From positions 437,961 through 501,960 of the forward strand of contig NZ_RCZD01000005.1 of assembly GCF_006438725.1 (NCBI RefSeq): a stretch of DNA of 64,000 bases, read 5' to 3'. Below the pieces are notes generated by a model, which saw only the letters and a program-made list of their open reading frames with translations, was not told the DNA's origin and made no database searches. Source of the DNA: Ewingella americana. GTDB lineage: Bacteria > Pseudomonadota > Gammaproteobacteria > Enterobacterales > Enterobacteriaceae. Positions 1 through 13,080 of this stretch are shown in pieces (within the stretch, counting starts at the first letter, position 1; each line of letters begins with the position of its first letter). The translations under genes were made by a program, and so were the position numbers.

Positions 1-1
1 T

Positions 2-1336
2 TATGATTTTTCTGAACTGTATGACTTATCCTCGCTGTATGACTTTTCCACCCAACCAGTAAACACCCAGACCAAAGGCCTTGGGGCGCTGCCCGGGGAA
101 GCCTGCATGGCGGATATCGGCGAGCAGGGCTGGAACATTCTGCGCGAAGAGGTCAGTCTGCCGGTCGCCGTACTGCTTGAGGAGCGCATCGAACATAACC
201 TGTCGTGGATGCGCGAGTTTATCAGCCGCTATCATCTCAAACTGGCACCGCACGGCAAAACCACCATGAGCCCGGAGCTTTATCAGTTGCAGCTTGATTA
301 CGGTGCCTGGGGTATTACGCTGGCGACTGCGCCGCAGGTCAACGCCGCGTTCCAGCACGGTGTGCGCCGGGTCATTATGGCGAATCAGCTCAATGGCAAA
401 GCCAATATGGCGATCATCGCCGGGCTGCTGGATCACGATACTGAGTTTGATTTCACCTGCATTGTGGATTCCGCCGACAACGTTGACGCCCTGGGTGATT
501 TTTTCGCCGCGCGCGGGCAAACGCTTCGTGTATTGCTGGAATATGGCCTGATGGGCGGACGGAGCGGGGTTCGCAATGCCGGGCAGGAACAGCAGGTGTT
601 GGATGCCATCCAGCGCTGGCCGCAGTCGATCAAGCTGGTGGGCGTGGAGATTTATGAAGGTGTGATTGACGAAGAAGCACCGATTCGCGCCTTCCTGCAA
701 CAGGTCATGAGCCGCACCGAAGCGCTGGCGCAGGCTGGCCTGTTTGCTGAGCCGACGGTGATTCTGACCGGGGCAGGCTCGGCGTGGTATGACGTGGTGG
801 CCGAGGAGTTCAGCCGTGGCGACAAGTATCTTGATGCAGCGCAACGCTTTACCCTCGAGGTTATTCTGCGTTCTGGTTGTTACCTGACACACGACGCCGG
901 GGTGTATGAAAAAGCCAATCAGCGCATTCAGGCGCATAACCCGGTTGCGCGTGAAATGAACAGCAGTCTGCAACCGGCGTTGCAAGTATGGGCCTATGTG
1001 CAGTCTTTACCCGAGCCGGGCAGAGCAATCATCGGCCTGGGAAAACGCGATGCGGGTGCTGACGCGGGCTTTCCGGTTGTGGCCGGGCATTTTCGCCCCG
1101 AGACCACCCGTTCGGCAGGTTATACCACCGTGGTGCCTGCGCCGAAGGTGTGGGAAATCGTCAAAATGATGGACCAGCACGCCTTTATGTCGCTGCCGCC
1201 AGAGGCGGATATTAAGGTGGGCGATATGCTGCTATTTGATATTTCACATCCGTGTCTGACCTTCGATAAATGGCGTCAACTGCTGCGGGTGAACGAACAG
1301 TGGGACGTGACCGGTGCCGTGACCACCTGGTTCTGA
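2..1336 (+). CDS. D-serine dehydratase-like (DSD1 family) PLP amino acid deaminase, 5' partial
   Basis: Fold-type III PLP enzyme with an alanine-racemase-like N-terminal barrel and a C-terminal D-serine-dehydratase-like domain; the family deaminates D- or hydroxy-amino acids to 2-oxo acids and ammonia. The PLP lysine is in the HGKT motif (Lys51 counted from the Met at 107), and the HPC motif near the C-terminus (His381, Cys383 on the same count) matches the metal-binding pair of eukaryotic D-serine dehydratases. The frame is open to the left edge, and the residues before Met107 (KGLGALPGEACMAD) look like family sequence, so 107 is probably not the start and the true start lies outside the window. 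The gene is convergent with the PTS genes and shares a terminator with them. Substrate unknown. Confidence 0.85.
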   Translation, partial: YDFSELYDLSSLYDFSTQPVNTQTKGLGALPGEACMADIGEQGWNILREEVSLPVAVLLEERIEHNLSWMREFISRYHLKLAPHGKTTMSPELYQLQLDYGAWGITLATAPQVNAAFQHGVRRVIMANQLNGKANMAIIAGLLDHDTEFDFTCIVDSADNVDALGDFFAARGQTLRVLLEYGLMGGRSGVRNAGQEQQVLDAIQRWPQSIKLVGVEIYEGVIDEEAPIRAFLQQVMSRTEALAQAGLFAEPTVILTGAGSAWYDVVAEEFSRGDKYLDAAQRFTLEVILRSGCYLTHDAGVYEKANQRIQAHNPVAREMNSSLQPALQVWAYVQSLPEPGRAIIGLGKRDAGADAGFPVVAGHFRPETTRSAGYTTVVPAPKVWEIVKMMDQHAFMSLPPEADIKVGDMLLFDISHPCLTFDKWRQLLRVNEQWDVTGAVTTWF

Positions 1337-1361
1337 CCGGTTAACGCACGCCAGATAAACA

Positions 1362-1400
1362 AGCCCGGACCTTCATGTACGATCAAAGGCCGGGCTTTTT
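1362..1400 (+). terminator. Intrinsic terminator after the deaminase gene
   Basis: Stem AGCCCGG-A-CCTT (1362-1373) pairs with AAGG-CCGGGCT (1386-1396) with one bulged base, followed by a run of T. It lies between two convergent genes and may act on both. Confidence 0.8.
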
Positions 1401-1415
1401 ATTGCTCATAAAACG

Positions 1416-2783
1416 TTAACGGGTAGTCAGCTGACCCGCAGCCGCCAGGGCTTTCTCGGCTTCCTGCTGCGCGGCCTGATGCTCTTCTTTATATTTCAGG
1501 CGGTCCCATGCGCGGAAGAACGGATAGTAAATCACCAGCGAAATCGCCAGATTGACCACCTGAATCACCGTGCCGGAAATATGCCCGCCGGTGGCCAGAT
1601 AGCCACTGATGAAGATCGGCGTGGTAAACGGCAGGGCAATGCCCACCGGCGGCGTCACCAGCCCGGTTGCCATCGCGGTGTAGGTGATGATCACCAGCAC
1701 CACCGGCGTCAGGATAAAGGGGATGGCGAAGTACGGGTTCATCACCAGCGGAATACCAAAGACCATCGGCTCGCTAATGTTAAACAGACAGCCCGGTGCG
1801 GCGATTTTCCCCAGTTGCTTCATCTGCGCACTGCGGGCGCGGATCAGCATGAAGATCACCAGTCCGAGTAGCGCACCCGTCCCGCCGGGAGCAATCCATA
1901 AATCATAGAATTGCTGGGTGATAATGTGCGGTACTGGCTGACCGGCCTGAAACGCCGTCAGGTTTTCCGACATGTTGGCCAGCCATACGGGCTGAATAAA
2001 CACCAGCACGATGGCATCACCGTGCAGCCCGACCATCCACAGCAAACCAATTAAAATCACCGAGAAGATCATACCCGGCAGGGTACCGCCAATGTGGTGC
2101 ATCGGAATACCGATAATGGTGGCGATCATATTATTGATGTTGCCAAACGGTGTGGCTTCAACGCCCAAACGTAGCGCCAGCACCACCGCCATCACGGCGA
2201 AACCTGGGATCAGCGCCAGAAAGGATTTTGCCACTGCGGGGGGAACGCCTGCAGGCATATTGATGACGAAATTGCGGTCGTGGACAAACCGGTAGATTTC
2301 GGTCGACAGGATGGCAATCACAATCGCCACAAACAGGCCCTGACTGCCGATGAAGTTCATTGGCAACACGCCTTTGACGATCTGCTCAGTCGCCCCATTC
2401 AGCGGCTGGAACAGCGTGTTTTGCGGAATGGTCAGGATGAAGGCTACCAATGAAACCGCGCCGGTGGTCAGCGGATCCAGTGATTTATATTTCTCCGCCA
2501 GCCGGTAGGCGATACCGAAGCTGGAGATGATCGCCATGATGTCGTACGTGGCTTTCACCGGGTACAGCAGTTTTTCGCGCCACGCCGCGCCAAACACCTC
2601 GCCCATCATGTTGGCGTAGCTTGGGATCGGCAGGTAGGCAAAAATCAGAAAGAAAGAGCCAATAAGCATAAACGGCATATTGAGGATGATACCGTCGCGC
2701 ACCGATAGCACGTGCTTTTGCGAGGCGATTTTCAAGGCAAAAGGCAAAACATAGCGTTCGAGCAAGACATTCGTTTTAGACAC
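1416..2783 (-). CDS. PTS lactose/cellobiose-family permease, subunit IIC (CelB/ChbC-like)
   Basis: A 455-residue polytopic inner-membrane protein of the Lac-family EIIC fold, close to the usual length of ChbC (about 450). It opens with a cytoplasmic segment (LERYVLPFALKIASQKHVLSVRDG), continues with multiple hydrophobic segments, and has the conserved substrate-site region around residues 330-345 (FNISEPMVFGIPL). It would translocate a beta-linked disaccharide or related sugar while EIIB phosphorylates it. It lies 99 bp downstream of the IIA gene on the same strand, so the two are probably one transcript. No IIB gene lies between, before or after them here. The sugar cannot be read from sequence; cellobiose or chitobiose are family guesses. 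Confidence 0.85.
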   Translation of the reverse strand: MSKTNVLLERYVLPFALKIASQKHVLSVRDGIILNMPFMLIGSFFLIFAYLPIPSYANMMGEVFGAAWREKLLYPVKATYDIMAIISSFGIAYRLAEKYKSLDPLTTGAVSLVAFILTIPQNTLFQPLNGATEQIVKGVLPMNFIGSQGLFVAIVIAILSTEIYRFVHDRNFVINMPAGVPPAVAKSFLALIPGFAVMAVVLALRLGVEATPFGNINNMIATIIGIPMHHIGGTLPGMIFSVILIGLLWMVGLHGDAIVLVFIQPVWLANMSENLTAFQAGQPVPHIITQQFYDLWIAPGGTGALLGLVIFMLIRARSAQMKQLGKIAAPGCLFNISEPMVFGIPLVMNPYFAIPFILTPVVLVIITYTAMATGLVTPPVGIALPFTTPIFISGYLATGGHISGTVIQVVNLAISLVIYYPFFRAWDRLKYKEEHQAAQQEAEKALAAAGQLTTR

Positions 2784-2882
2784 TACACACCCCCTGAGCG
2801 GATGATTTCCGCACTGTTTTTATTAACGGCTATTTTTGTTTGTGGCTGGTTACGTCAATGTTTGGACTGAAAAATGTCGGGC

Positions 2883-3233
2883 TTAAAGAGGGTGACGCTG
2901 CAACGCTGCGCCAGGTTTAACCTGAGCAGGCGGCAGTCGCCGGTAAAGTTCAATCATATCAATGGCTAAATCTTGTATTACCATCGCATTCATCAGGTGG
3001 TCCTGCGCATGCACGGTGATGAGTGTCACCGGGATTTTTCCGCAACCTTCGTCCATGCCAATCAGTTCTGTTTGCATGCCGTGAGCCTGTGAAACAGCCT
3101 GACGTGATTGTGCCATCGCCTGTTCCGCGGCGGCAAAATCACCGCGCCGGGCCTGTTGTAGCGCCATCATGGCGTGGCTGCGTGCGCTTCCTGCGTGAAC
3201 CAGTAACTCCATAATCATGTTTTCCAGATCCAT
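2883..3233 (-). CDS. PTS lactose/cellobiose-family phosphocarrier, subunit IIA
   Basis: A 116-residue helical cytoplasmic protein of the Lac/Cel EIIA family that receives phosphate from HPr and passes it to EIIB. The signature VHAQDHLM is present at residues 74-81: His75 is the expected phosphorylated residue and Asp78 the trimer metal ligand. The length is typical. It is the promoter-proximal gene of a IIA-IIC pair. A perfect GAGAGCGCTCTC palindrome about 96 bp upstream suggests control by a LacI-type repressor. The partner IIB must be encoded elsewhere or borrowed. Confidence 0.88.
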   Translation of the reverse strand: MDLENMIMELLVHAGSARSHAMMALQQARRGDFAAAEQAMAQSRQAVSQAHGMQTELIGMDEGCGKIPVTLITVHAQDHLMNAMVIQDLAIDMIELYRRLPPAQVKPGAALQRHPL

Positions 3234-3328
3234 GCGTTTTCCCTCTTTCTCAAATCAGTGATAGTCAACGAACGACGTGGTCTTGGCATCGGGAAGACAG
3301 GCTACGTTTTGCGTCAAAGAAATAAAAA

Positions 3329-3340
3329 GAGAGCGCTCTC
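3329..3340. promoter_or_regulatory. LacI-family operator candidate upstream of the IIA-IIC genes
   Basis: Perfect palindrome GAGAGCGCTCTC with the central CG typical of LacI/GalR-family sites, resembling the GGGAGCGCTCCC-type boxes of cellulose and cellobiose regulators. It is placed upstream of the IIA start. No LacI-type gene is visible in the window. Confidence 0.6.
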
Positions 3341-3497
3341 ATTTTTAAGTTTAAAAAAATCAGCTGACGCGAAAAAAATATTTCCGGCATAAAAGCGATG
3401 GCGGAAAACTGCGCAACTGATGAGATAGAGTTAAACCAAAGTGATCGGGGGTTGTAAATACCTTCCGACCATAGGTTTTTTATATGAAGAATAAATA

Positions 3498-3515
3498 CCG
3501 CATGGTTTCATGCGG
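3498..3515 (-). terminator. Hairpin downstream of barA
   Basis: CCGCATG and CATGCGG separated by a 4-base loop; on the minus strand it is followed by a T-rich stretch (TATTTATTCTT). Suits termination of barA. Confidence 0.65.
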
Positions 3516-3584
3516 TTACTGTTAATGCGGAGGGGAATTATTTTCCGTAAGTGAGATCTCAAGCAAACCTTAACCCGTGTAAAT

Positions 3585-6332
3585 CTAGGTTCTCAGGTGC
3601 AATTGCGCCGCTCGGGTGACATTGTCGATTTCATCGAGCAATTCAAACCATTCGGGTTCCAGTTCATCCGCCAGGACGTTTTTACGCAGTTGTTGTTCAA
3701 TGTAAAAACAGAGTTGTTTCAGTCGCGGAACACCGCTGTAGCTACAACTGCCGTGCAGTTTGTGGATTAGGGAAAGAATGTCAGGATCGGACCCACCCTG
3801 TGCCACTGCGTTCACTCGTTCGCTGACCTGTGGCAGAAAATCCACCAGCATTTGCAGCAGATCGCGGGCCAGCAACTCTTTATTGGCTGACTGATGAAGC
3901 GCCAATTGCCAGTCCAGCGTGCTGGCAGGCAGTTGGTCAGCCACCTGATTTAACGGTGATTCCTGCGGGGTATGGTGTGAATAGTGACGCGCCAGTACGC
4001 GTTTAAGCATGCTTTCATCGATTGGCTTAGCCAGATAGTCATCCATGCCGACTTTCAGCAGTTGTTCCCGCTCACCACTCAGTGAGTGGGCGGTGACCGC
4101 GACAATCGGTGTTTTGGCATGGCGTGGCAACTGATGAATGATTTCGCTGGCGCGGATACCGTCAATTTCCGGCATCTGAATATCCATCAGAATGATATCC
4201 AGATCGTTGTTGCGCGCCATGTCGATGGCTTCTTCGCCGCTGTGACACAGCAGGGTAGTTTCCACCAGCTCTTCGAGCAGGGTGCCGATCAACTTCAGAT
4301 TGGCCGGGTTGTCGTCCACCGCCATCGCCGTCAGCGGCAGGCGTGATGCCTGGGCCTCGGTTGCATTGAGAACGATGCTGACCGGGCGCTCATCCAGCAA
4401 CATCGGCAGTAAACGCAGGCTGGAGATCGGTTTAATCAGGCAGGCCTGCACGCCACGCGTTTTCAGTATTTCAGCATCGACCTGGAATTCGCTCGGTAAC
4501 GCCAGCAGCAGGCGATCCGCCATGCTCAGTACTTTTTGCAGGCGCACATCGTAATCCGACAACCGGTGATCCAGTTTAACCGGAATGCTGCACAGCATCA
4601 GGTCGTAATGGGCGTCGGGCAGCGCCTGGATGGTAGTGCGGTGCACAACGTCCAGCGGCGTAGATTGCAGAATTTCCAGGGTAGCTTTGGCCGCAGCCGG
4701 GTTGGATTCCACGTACGCCATGCGCTTACCTTCGAGGCAGGACATCGAAACCGGGGTAATGTGGCGGTTGTCATTCAGTTCAAGGGTGATGTGGAACCAA
4801 AAGGTCGAGCCGCGGTTGATCTGGCTGTAGAAGCTGATATCGCCGCCCATCTCCTTGACCAGCCGCTGGGTGATCACCAGCCCGAGACCCGTACCGCCGT
4901 GGCGGCGTGAAATGCTGGCATCTGCCTGACGGAAAGCCTGGAAAAGCTGTGACTGCTGACGTTCTGAAATCCCGATACCGGTGTCATGAATTTGTACTTC
5001 CAGCTCGACTTGCAAATTGTTCTGCGATCGCAATTCCACATTGATATCAATATTGCCATTTTCGGTGAACTTGATGGCATTTCCCAGTAAATTAGTCACT
5101 ACTTGCTGCAAACGCATTGGATCACCCAGCACGCTTTCCGGCACATTGTTGTGGATGTTAAGGGTCAGTTCCAGCCCTTTGTCATGCGCGGTATGCGCCA
5201 GCAGGATCACCACTTCGTCGAGCATCTCACGCAGTGAGAACGGAATGTGCTCCAGCACTAACTTCCCGGCTTCCAGTTTCGAGAAGTCGAGTACGTCGTT
5301 GATGATAGTTAGCAGGTTATTGGCCGAGCGCTCAATGGTTTGCAGGTAATCAGCCTGCGTTGGCGACAGCGGCGTTTTCAGCGTTTGGCGGGTAAAACCA
5401 ATCACGCCGTTAAGCGGGGTGCGCAATTCGTGGGACATGTTGGCGAGGAACTCAGATTTGATACGCGCGGCTTCCTGGGCACGTTTTTTGGCTAAATCCA
5501 GTTCGACGTTCTGAATTTCCATCTGTTCAAGCGTTTCGCGCAAATCAGAGGTGGCCTGATCGATATTCTGCTGCACCTCTTCATGGTAGGCCGTCAGCGA
5601 CATTGCCATTGAGTTGATGCCGTTTTTCAACATGCTCAGTTCACCAAGCATGTTCCCTTCCACGCGGCTGTCGAGCTGGCCGCGGCGGATCCGGTCTACA
5701 GTATTGACCATGTTACGTATCGGGCCGGTCACGTCGCGCATCAGGCGGTAGGCAAATAGTGTGGCGATCCCCAGACACAGCAACAGTAACATGGTGGAGA
5801 CAAAGGCTTCCTGATACTGCTGCAAACGCACCGAGCTGAGATCCAACTCAATCGCGATGTACCCAAGATTGCGCGGCGGATTGGTGACGGAGGCGTCATC
5901 GTCAGGTGTGGTGTGGCTCTCGGCTAAAATCGGCGTGCGCAGGATAAGCGAGTCGCCGACGCGGTTTTTAGTCAGCTCTTTGGGGATTTTACTGGGCGAA
6001 GGCACCTGTAATATCCCGCCTTCACGCAGCGAGTTTGAGGTGGCAAACAGTTTGTTGTCACTGTCAAAAACGCTGATTGCCCGGACAATTTCAGAGTGAT
6101 TGCGGTGCAGGCGGCTAATCAGTTGTCTAACCGGATCGCGCTCCCCGAAGGTCATTCCATACTCACTGGCCACGGCCAGCGGCTCGATAATACTGGAACC
6201 GGCGTCGATCAATTGCTTTTGCAGCTCGTTGTAACGGTGCACCACAAAAAAGGTGCTGAGCAGCAGGCCAATCATTAATGTTGGCGCCAAAATTAAGATC
6301 ATCATCCGTGCGCGGAGGCTATATTTGGTCAT
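3585..6332 (-). CDS. barA: Hybrid sensor histidine kinase BarA
   Basis: Membrane tripartite sensor kinase (915 aa) that phosphorylates the response regulator UvrY and so drives the Csr small RNAs, in response to short-chain carboxylates in E. coli. Visible parts: N-terminal membrane anchor (about 10-33), periplasmic sensor, second membrane segment (about 178-197), HAMP, dimerisation domain with His301 in NMSHELRTP, ATPase domain (HDTGIGI, GGTGLGL), degenerate and true receiver domains (phospho-Asp in [11 protein letters not shown], about 715) and a C-terminal HPt domain with [13 protein letters not shown] chose the Met at 6332 because [17 protein letters not shown] matches E. coli BarA; an in-frame ATG 45 bp upstream is possible but less likely. 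csrA, on the same regulatory route, lies at 52555. Confidence 0.96.
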   Translation of the reverse strand: MTKYSLRARMMILILAPTLMIGLLLSTFFVVHRYNELQKQLIDAGSSIIEPLAVASEYGMTFGERDPVRQLISRLHRNHSEIVRAISVFDSDNKLFATSNSLREGGILQVPSPSKIPKELTKNRVGDSLILRTPILAESHTTPDDDASVTNPPRNLGYIAIELDLSSVRLQQYQEAFVSTMLLLLCLGIATLFAYRLMRDVTGPIRNMVNTVDRIRRGQLDSRVEGNMLGELSMLKNGINSMAMSLTAYHEEVQQNIDQATSDLRETLEQMEIQNVELDLAKKRAQEAARIKSEFLANMSHELRTPLNGVIGFTRQTLKTPLSPTQADYLQTIERSANNLLTIINDVLDFSKLEAGKLVLEHIPFSLREMLDEVVILLAHTAHDKGLELTLNIHNNVPESVLGDPMRLQQVVTNLLGNAIKFTENGNIDINVELRSQNNLQVELEVQIHDTGIGISERQQSQLFQAFRQADASISRRHGGTGLGLVITQRLVKEMGGDISFYSQINRGSTFWFHITLELNDNRHITPVSMSCLEGKRMAYVESNPAAAKATLEILQSTPLDVVHRTTIQALPDAHYDLMLCSIPVKLDHRLSDYDVRLQKVLSMADRLLLALPSEFQVDAEILKTRGVQACLIKPISSLRLLPMLLDERPVSIVLNATEAQASRLPLTAMAVDDNPANLKLIGTLLEELVETTLLCHSGEEAIDMARNNDLDIILMDIQMPEIDGIRASEIIHQLPRHAKTPIVAVTAHSLSGEREQLLKVGMDDYLAKPIDESMLKRVLARHYSHHTPQESPLNQVADQLPASTLDWQLALHQSANKELLARDLLQMLVDFLPQVSERVNAVAQGGSDPDILSLIHKLHGSCSYSGVPRLKQLCFYIEQQLRKNVLADELEPEWFELLDEIDNVTRAAQLHLRT

Positions 6333-6560
6333 GTGGTTCCAATGTGGGAGAATCAGTGGCTGACGAACCAGCGGCAATCGACAATATTAGCTTGATTCTA
6401 CTCCCTGAGCCATCGTGTGACGACCCGGTAAACGGCAGTGGATCAGAAGGTGTTGCCACGCTGGGAGCGAATGGGCGAAGATAATGCCCTTCGCATGTCG
6501 ATGACTTTGTTTATCAACCCGTCTGCTGCCCGATTAGCAGCAGAAACGTAGGGAGAGGGT

Positions 6561-8804
6561 ATGGTTGCGGTAAGAAGTGCACATTTGAACACGGCAGGCG
6601 AGTTTGCGCTCGACGACTGGATCACCAGTTTAGGCCTCTCCAGCACGCAATCATGTGAGCGTTTAGCCGAAACCTGGCGCTACTGCGAACAACAGACTCA
6701 GGGCCATCCTGATGCCTCGCTGCTTTTGTGGCGCGGGCTGGAGATGGTTGAGATCCTCTCGACCCTCAGTATGGACAACGACAGCATGCGCGCCGCGCTG
6801 CTGTTCCCGTTGGTTGATGTTGGCATCGTTGACGAAGAGACACTCACTCAACAGTTCGGCAAAGGCATCACTGATCTGGTCCATGGCGTGCGCGACATGG
6901 ACGCCATCCGCCAGCTGAAAGCCACACAAAATGATTCGATGGCCTCCGAGCAGGTCGACAACGTGCGCCGTATGTTGCTGGCCATGGTGGAGGATTTCCG
7001 CTGCGTAGTCCTCAAACTCGCCGAGCGAATTGCCCATCTGCGTGAAGTGAAAGATGCGCCTGAAGAAGAGCGCGTGCTGGCAGCCAAAGAGTGCAGCAAT
7101 ATCTACGCACCGCTGGCTAACCGGCTCGGTATCGGTCAGTTGAAGTGGGAACTGGAAGATTTCTGTTTCCGCTATTTGCACCCTGACGAATACAAGCACA
7201 TCGCTAAACTGCTGCATGAGCGTCGTATCGACCGTGAGCAGTACATCGACGATTTTGTCTCCACCGTCAAAAATGCGATGGGTGAAGAAGGCATTAAAGT
7301 GGATGTTTATGGCCGCCCCAAACACATCTACAGCATCTGGCGAAAGATGCAGAAAAAATCCCTCTCCTTTGACGAACTGTTCGACGTGCGCGCTGTGCGT
7401 ATCGTGGTGGAGCGTTTACAGGATTGTTACGCAGCGCTCGGGATTGTACATACCCATTTCCGCCATCTGCCGGATGAATTTGACGACTACGTCGCTAACC
7501 CAAAACCAAACGGTTATCAGTCGATTCACACTGTCGTTTTGGGGCCACGCGGTAAAACGCTGGAAGTACAGATCCGTACACGCCAGATGCATGAAGATGC
7601 CGAACTGGGCGTCGCGGCGCATTGGAAGTACAAAGAAGGCACTGCCGTGGTGGGGGGCCGCAGCGGCGGTTACGAAGGCCGTATTGCCTGGCTGCGTAAG
7701 CTTATCGCGTGGCAGGAAGAGATGGCTGACTCTGGCGAAATGCTCGATGAAGTGCGCAGTCAGGTATTCGACGATCGCGTTTACGTGTTTACGCCGAAAG
7801 GCGATGTTATCGACTTGCCGATGGGCTCGACGCCGCTCGACTTCGCTTACCATATTCATAGCGATGTCGGACATCGCTGCATTGGGGCGAAAATTGGCGG
7901 GCGCATCGTGCCGTTTACTTATCAGTTGCGCATGGGTGACCAGATTGAAGTCATCACCCAAAAGCACCCCAATCCAAGCCGTGACTGGCTGAATCCGAAT
8001 CTCGGTTACGTTACCACCAGCCGCGGCCGTTCGAAGATCCATAACTGGTTCCGTAAACAAGATCGCGACAAAAATATTATTGCCGGTAAGCAGATCCTCG
8101 ACGACGAGTTAGACCGCTTGGACATCAGCCTTAAAGACGCTGAGAAGCTGCTGCTGCCGCGCTACAACGTCAACTCGCTCGACGAAGTGTTGGCGGCGAT
8201 TGGCAATGGTGACATCCGCCTCAATCAGATGGTGAACTTCCTGCAATCTCAGTTGAAAAAACCGAGTGCAGAAGAGCTGGACAAAGAAGCGCTGCGTCAA
8301 CTAACCCAGAAAACCACCCCCGCGCCGCCGCGTAATAGCGGTAAAGACAATGGCCGCGTGGTGGTTGAAGGGGTGGGTAATCTGATGCACCACATTGCGC
8401 GCTGCTGCCAGCCGATACCGGGCGATGAGATTGTCGGGTACATCACTCAGGGGCGCGGGATCTCCATTCACCGCGCTGACTGTGACCAGCTTGAGGATTT
8501 GCGTCTGAATGCGCCTGAACGCGTGGTGGATGCTGTATGGGGCGAAAGCTACTCCAGCGGTTATTCGCTGGTGGTTCGTGTGGTGGCTAACGATCGCAGT
8601 GGCTTGCTGCGTGACATCACCACCATTCTGGCCAACGAAAAGGTTAACGTACTGGGCGTTGCCAGCCGCAGCGACACTAAACAGCAACTGGCGACTATCG
8701 ATATGGATATCGAGATTTACAATCCGCAGGTGCTGGGCCGTGTGATTGCCAAGCTTAACCAACTGCCAGATGTGATTGACGCCAAACGTCTGCATGGCAG
8801 TTAA
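6561..8804 (+). CDS. relA: GTP pyrophosphokinase RelA
   Basis: Ribosome-associated (p)ppGpp synthetase I (747 aa; E. coli 744), activated by uncharged tRNA in the A site. The order is a degenerate HD hydrolase domain, synthetase domain (FDVRAVRIVV; EVQIRTRQMHEDAE), TGS domain (VYVFTPKGDVIDLP), a zinc-finger/CC region with ARCCQPIPGD, and a C-terminal ACT domain. The RelA-type synthetase signature is kept and the HD metal motif is not, so it is RelA rather than SpoT. The start is ATG with a GGGAGAGGG ribosome-binding site. It is followed by a terminator and then mazG; no mazEF toxin-antitoxin genes separate them as in E. coli. Confidence 0.97.
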   Translation: MVAVRSAHLNTAGEFALDDWITSLGLSSTQSCERLAETWRYCEQQTQGHPDASLLLWRGLEMVEILSTLSMDNDSMRAALLFPLVDVGIVDEETLTQQFGKGITDLVHGVRDMDAIRQLKATQNDSMASEQVDNVRRMLLAMVEDFRCVVLKLAERIAHLREVKDAPEEERVLAAKECSNIYAPLANRLGIGQLKWELEDFCFRYLHPDEYKHIAKLLHERRIDREQYIDDFVSTVKNAMGEEGIKVDVYGRPKHIYSIWRKMQKKSLSFDELFDVRAVRIVVERLQDCYAALGIVHTHFRHLPDEFDDYVANPKPNGYQSIHTVVLGPRGKTLEVQIRTRQMHEDAELGVAAHWKYKEGTAVVGGRSGGYEGRIAWLRKLIAWQEEMADSGEMLDEVRSQVFDDRVYVFTPKGDVIDLPMGSTPLDFAYHIHSDVGHRCIGAKIGGRIVPFTYQLRMGDQIEVITQKHPNPSRDWLNPNLGYVTTSRGRSKIHNWFRKQDRDKNIIAGKQILDDELDRLDISLKDAEKLLLPRYNVNSLDEVLAAIGNGDIRLNQMVNFLQSQLKKPSAEELDKEALRQLTQKTTPAPPRNSGKDNGRVVVEGVGNLMHHIARCCQPIPGDEIVGYITQGRGISIHRADCDQLEDLRLNAPERVVDAVWGESYSSGYSLVVRVVANDRSGLLRDITTILANEKVNVLGVASRSDTKQQLATIDMDIEIYNPQVLGRVIAKLNQLPDVIDAKRLHGS

Positions 8805-8819
8805 GTTTCATCAGTTTGT

Positions 8820-8844
8820 AAGGCCCGCCAGTCGGGCCTTTCTT
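8820..8844 (+). terminator. relA terminator
   Basis: Perfect 8-bp stem AAGGCCCG / CGGGCCTT with a CCAGT loop, followed by TCTT. Confidence 0.8.
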
Positions 8845-8884
8845 ATATTTGCCTTATAAAAACTTATTTAAAACGGACCCATCC

Positions 8885-9703
8885 ATGACTGAATCAGCTC
8901 TGCAACGTTTGCTCACTATCATGAAAACCCTGCGTGACCCGGTTGCCGGATGTCCGTGGGATAAAGAGCAAACCTTTGCCACCATCGCGCCTTACACGCT
9001 GGAAGAGACCTACGAAGTGCTGGACGCCATTGCACGCAATGATTATGACGATGTGCGCGATGAGCTGGGTGACTTGCTGTTCCAGGTGGTGTTTTACGCC
9101 CAGATGGGCAGCGAGCAGGGGCTGTTTGAATTTGATGATATCTGTAACGCCATCTCTGACAAACTCGAACGTCGCCATCCGCAAATTTTCGGTACTGAGG
9201 AAGCCTGGTCGAAAAACGCCAGCAGCCAAGAGGTGTTGGTCAAGTGGGAAGCGCGCAAGGCGCTGGAAAGGGCGGATAAATCGCTGCATTCGGCACTCGA
9301 TGATATTCCTTCCGCACTGCCTGCGCTGATGAAAGCGCACAAAATTCAGAAACGCTGCTCGAACGTTGGTTTTGACTGGACCACCCTCGGGCCAGTGCTG
9401 GATAAGGTCTACGAAGAAATCGACGAAGTGATGTTTGAAGCTCGTCAGGTGGTGATCGATGAAGAAAAGCTCGGCGAGGAAATCGGCGATCTGTTATTTG
9501 CTACGGTGAATTTGTCACGTCACCTCGGCCACAAAGCTGAAGATGCGCTACAGGCCGCGAACCGTAAGTTTGAACGCCGTTTTCGTCAGGTGGAAGACAT
9601 CATCCGTGAGCAGGGGTTGGGCATGGAAGAGGCAACGTTAGACCAGATGGAAGCCGCGTGGCAGCAGGTAAAACTGCGCGAAGCGGATAAACCTGTGCTC
9701 TGA
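8885..9703 (+). CDS. mazG: Nucleoside triphosphate pyrophosphohydrolase MazG
   Basis: Hydrolyses nucleoside triphosphates to monophosphates and pyrophosphate, cleaning the pool and, in E. coli, limiting (p)ppGpp effects under starvation. The 272-aa protein carries two all-alpha MazG repeats, each with metal-binding acidic residues (LEETYEVLDAI in the N-terminal copy; YEEIDEVMFEA in the C-terminal copy), plus the conserved GCPWDKEQT. The ATG at 8885 was preferred over an in-frame one 36 bp upstream because MTESALQRLLTIM aligns with the E. coli start and the upstream segment lies in the relA terminator region. It sits between relA and pyrG, as in relatives. Confidence 0.95.
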   Translation: MTESALQRLLTIMKTLRDPVAGCPWDKEQTFATIAPYTLEETYEVLDAIARNDYDDVRDELGDLLFQVVFYAQMGSEQGLFEFDDICNAISDKLERRHPQIFGTEEAWSKNASSQEVLVKWEARKALERADKSLHSALDDIPSALPALMKAHKIQKRCSNVGFDWTTLGPVLDKVYEEIDEVMFEARQVVIDEEKLGEEIGDLLFATVNLSRHLGHKAEDALQAANRKFERRFRQVEDIIREQGLGMEEATLDQMEAAWQQVKLREADKPVL

Positions 9704-11675
<1,972 letters not shown>

Positions 11676-11684
11676 ACATAGGAG

Positions 11685-11716
11685 AAGCAACATGCCGCCA
11701 AGGTGGCTTGTTGCTT
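11685..11716 (+). terminator. Hairpin in the pyrG-eno gap (attenuator candidate)
   Basis: AAGCAACA (11685-11692) pairs with TGTTGCTT (11709-11716) and the inner bases partly pair (GCC/GGC), but no U-tract follows. It may be an mRNA-processing or stability hairpin rather than a terminator. Confidence 0.45.
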
Positions 11717-11730
11717 GTCTGAAGCTTTAG

Positions 11731-13059
<1,329 letters not shown>

Positions 13060-13080
13060 TTACTGCGCTTTTATACTTCC

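Larger units (their letters stand above)
3234..3584. other. Intergenic region between PTS IIA and barA
   Basis: A 351-bp stretch without a credible gene. It holds the 12-bp operator-like palindrome at 3329-3340, the presumed PTS promoter (not resolved; a weak TTGACG -35 candidate reads leftward at 3317-3312 without a good -10), and the barA terminator hairpin at 3498-3515. Confidence 0.7.

Noticed and set aside
26..985. Long 319-codon open frame on the minus strand opposite the deaminase gene
   Set aside because: It is antisense to a clear enzyme gene and encodes no recognisable protein; a product of GC-rich codon structure.
6443..6646. Minus-strand frame between barA and relA as an rlmD remnant
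   Set aside because: Wrong strand and no similarity to RlmD motifs; it overlaps the relA start.
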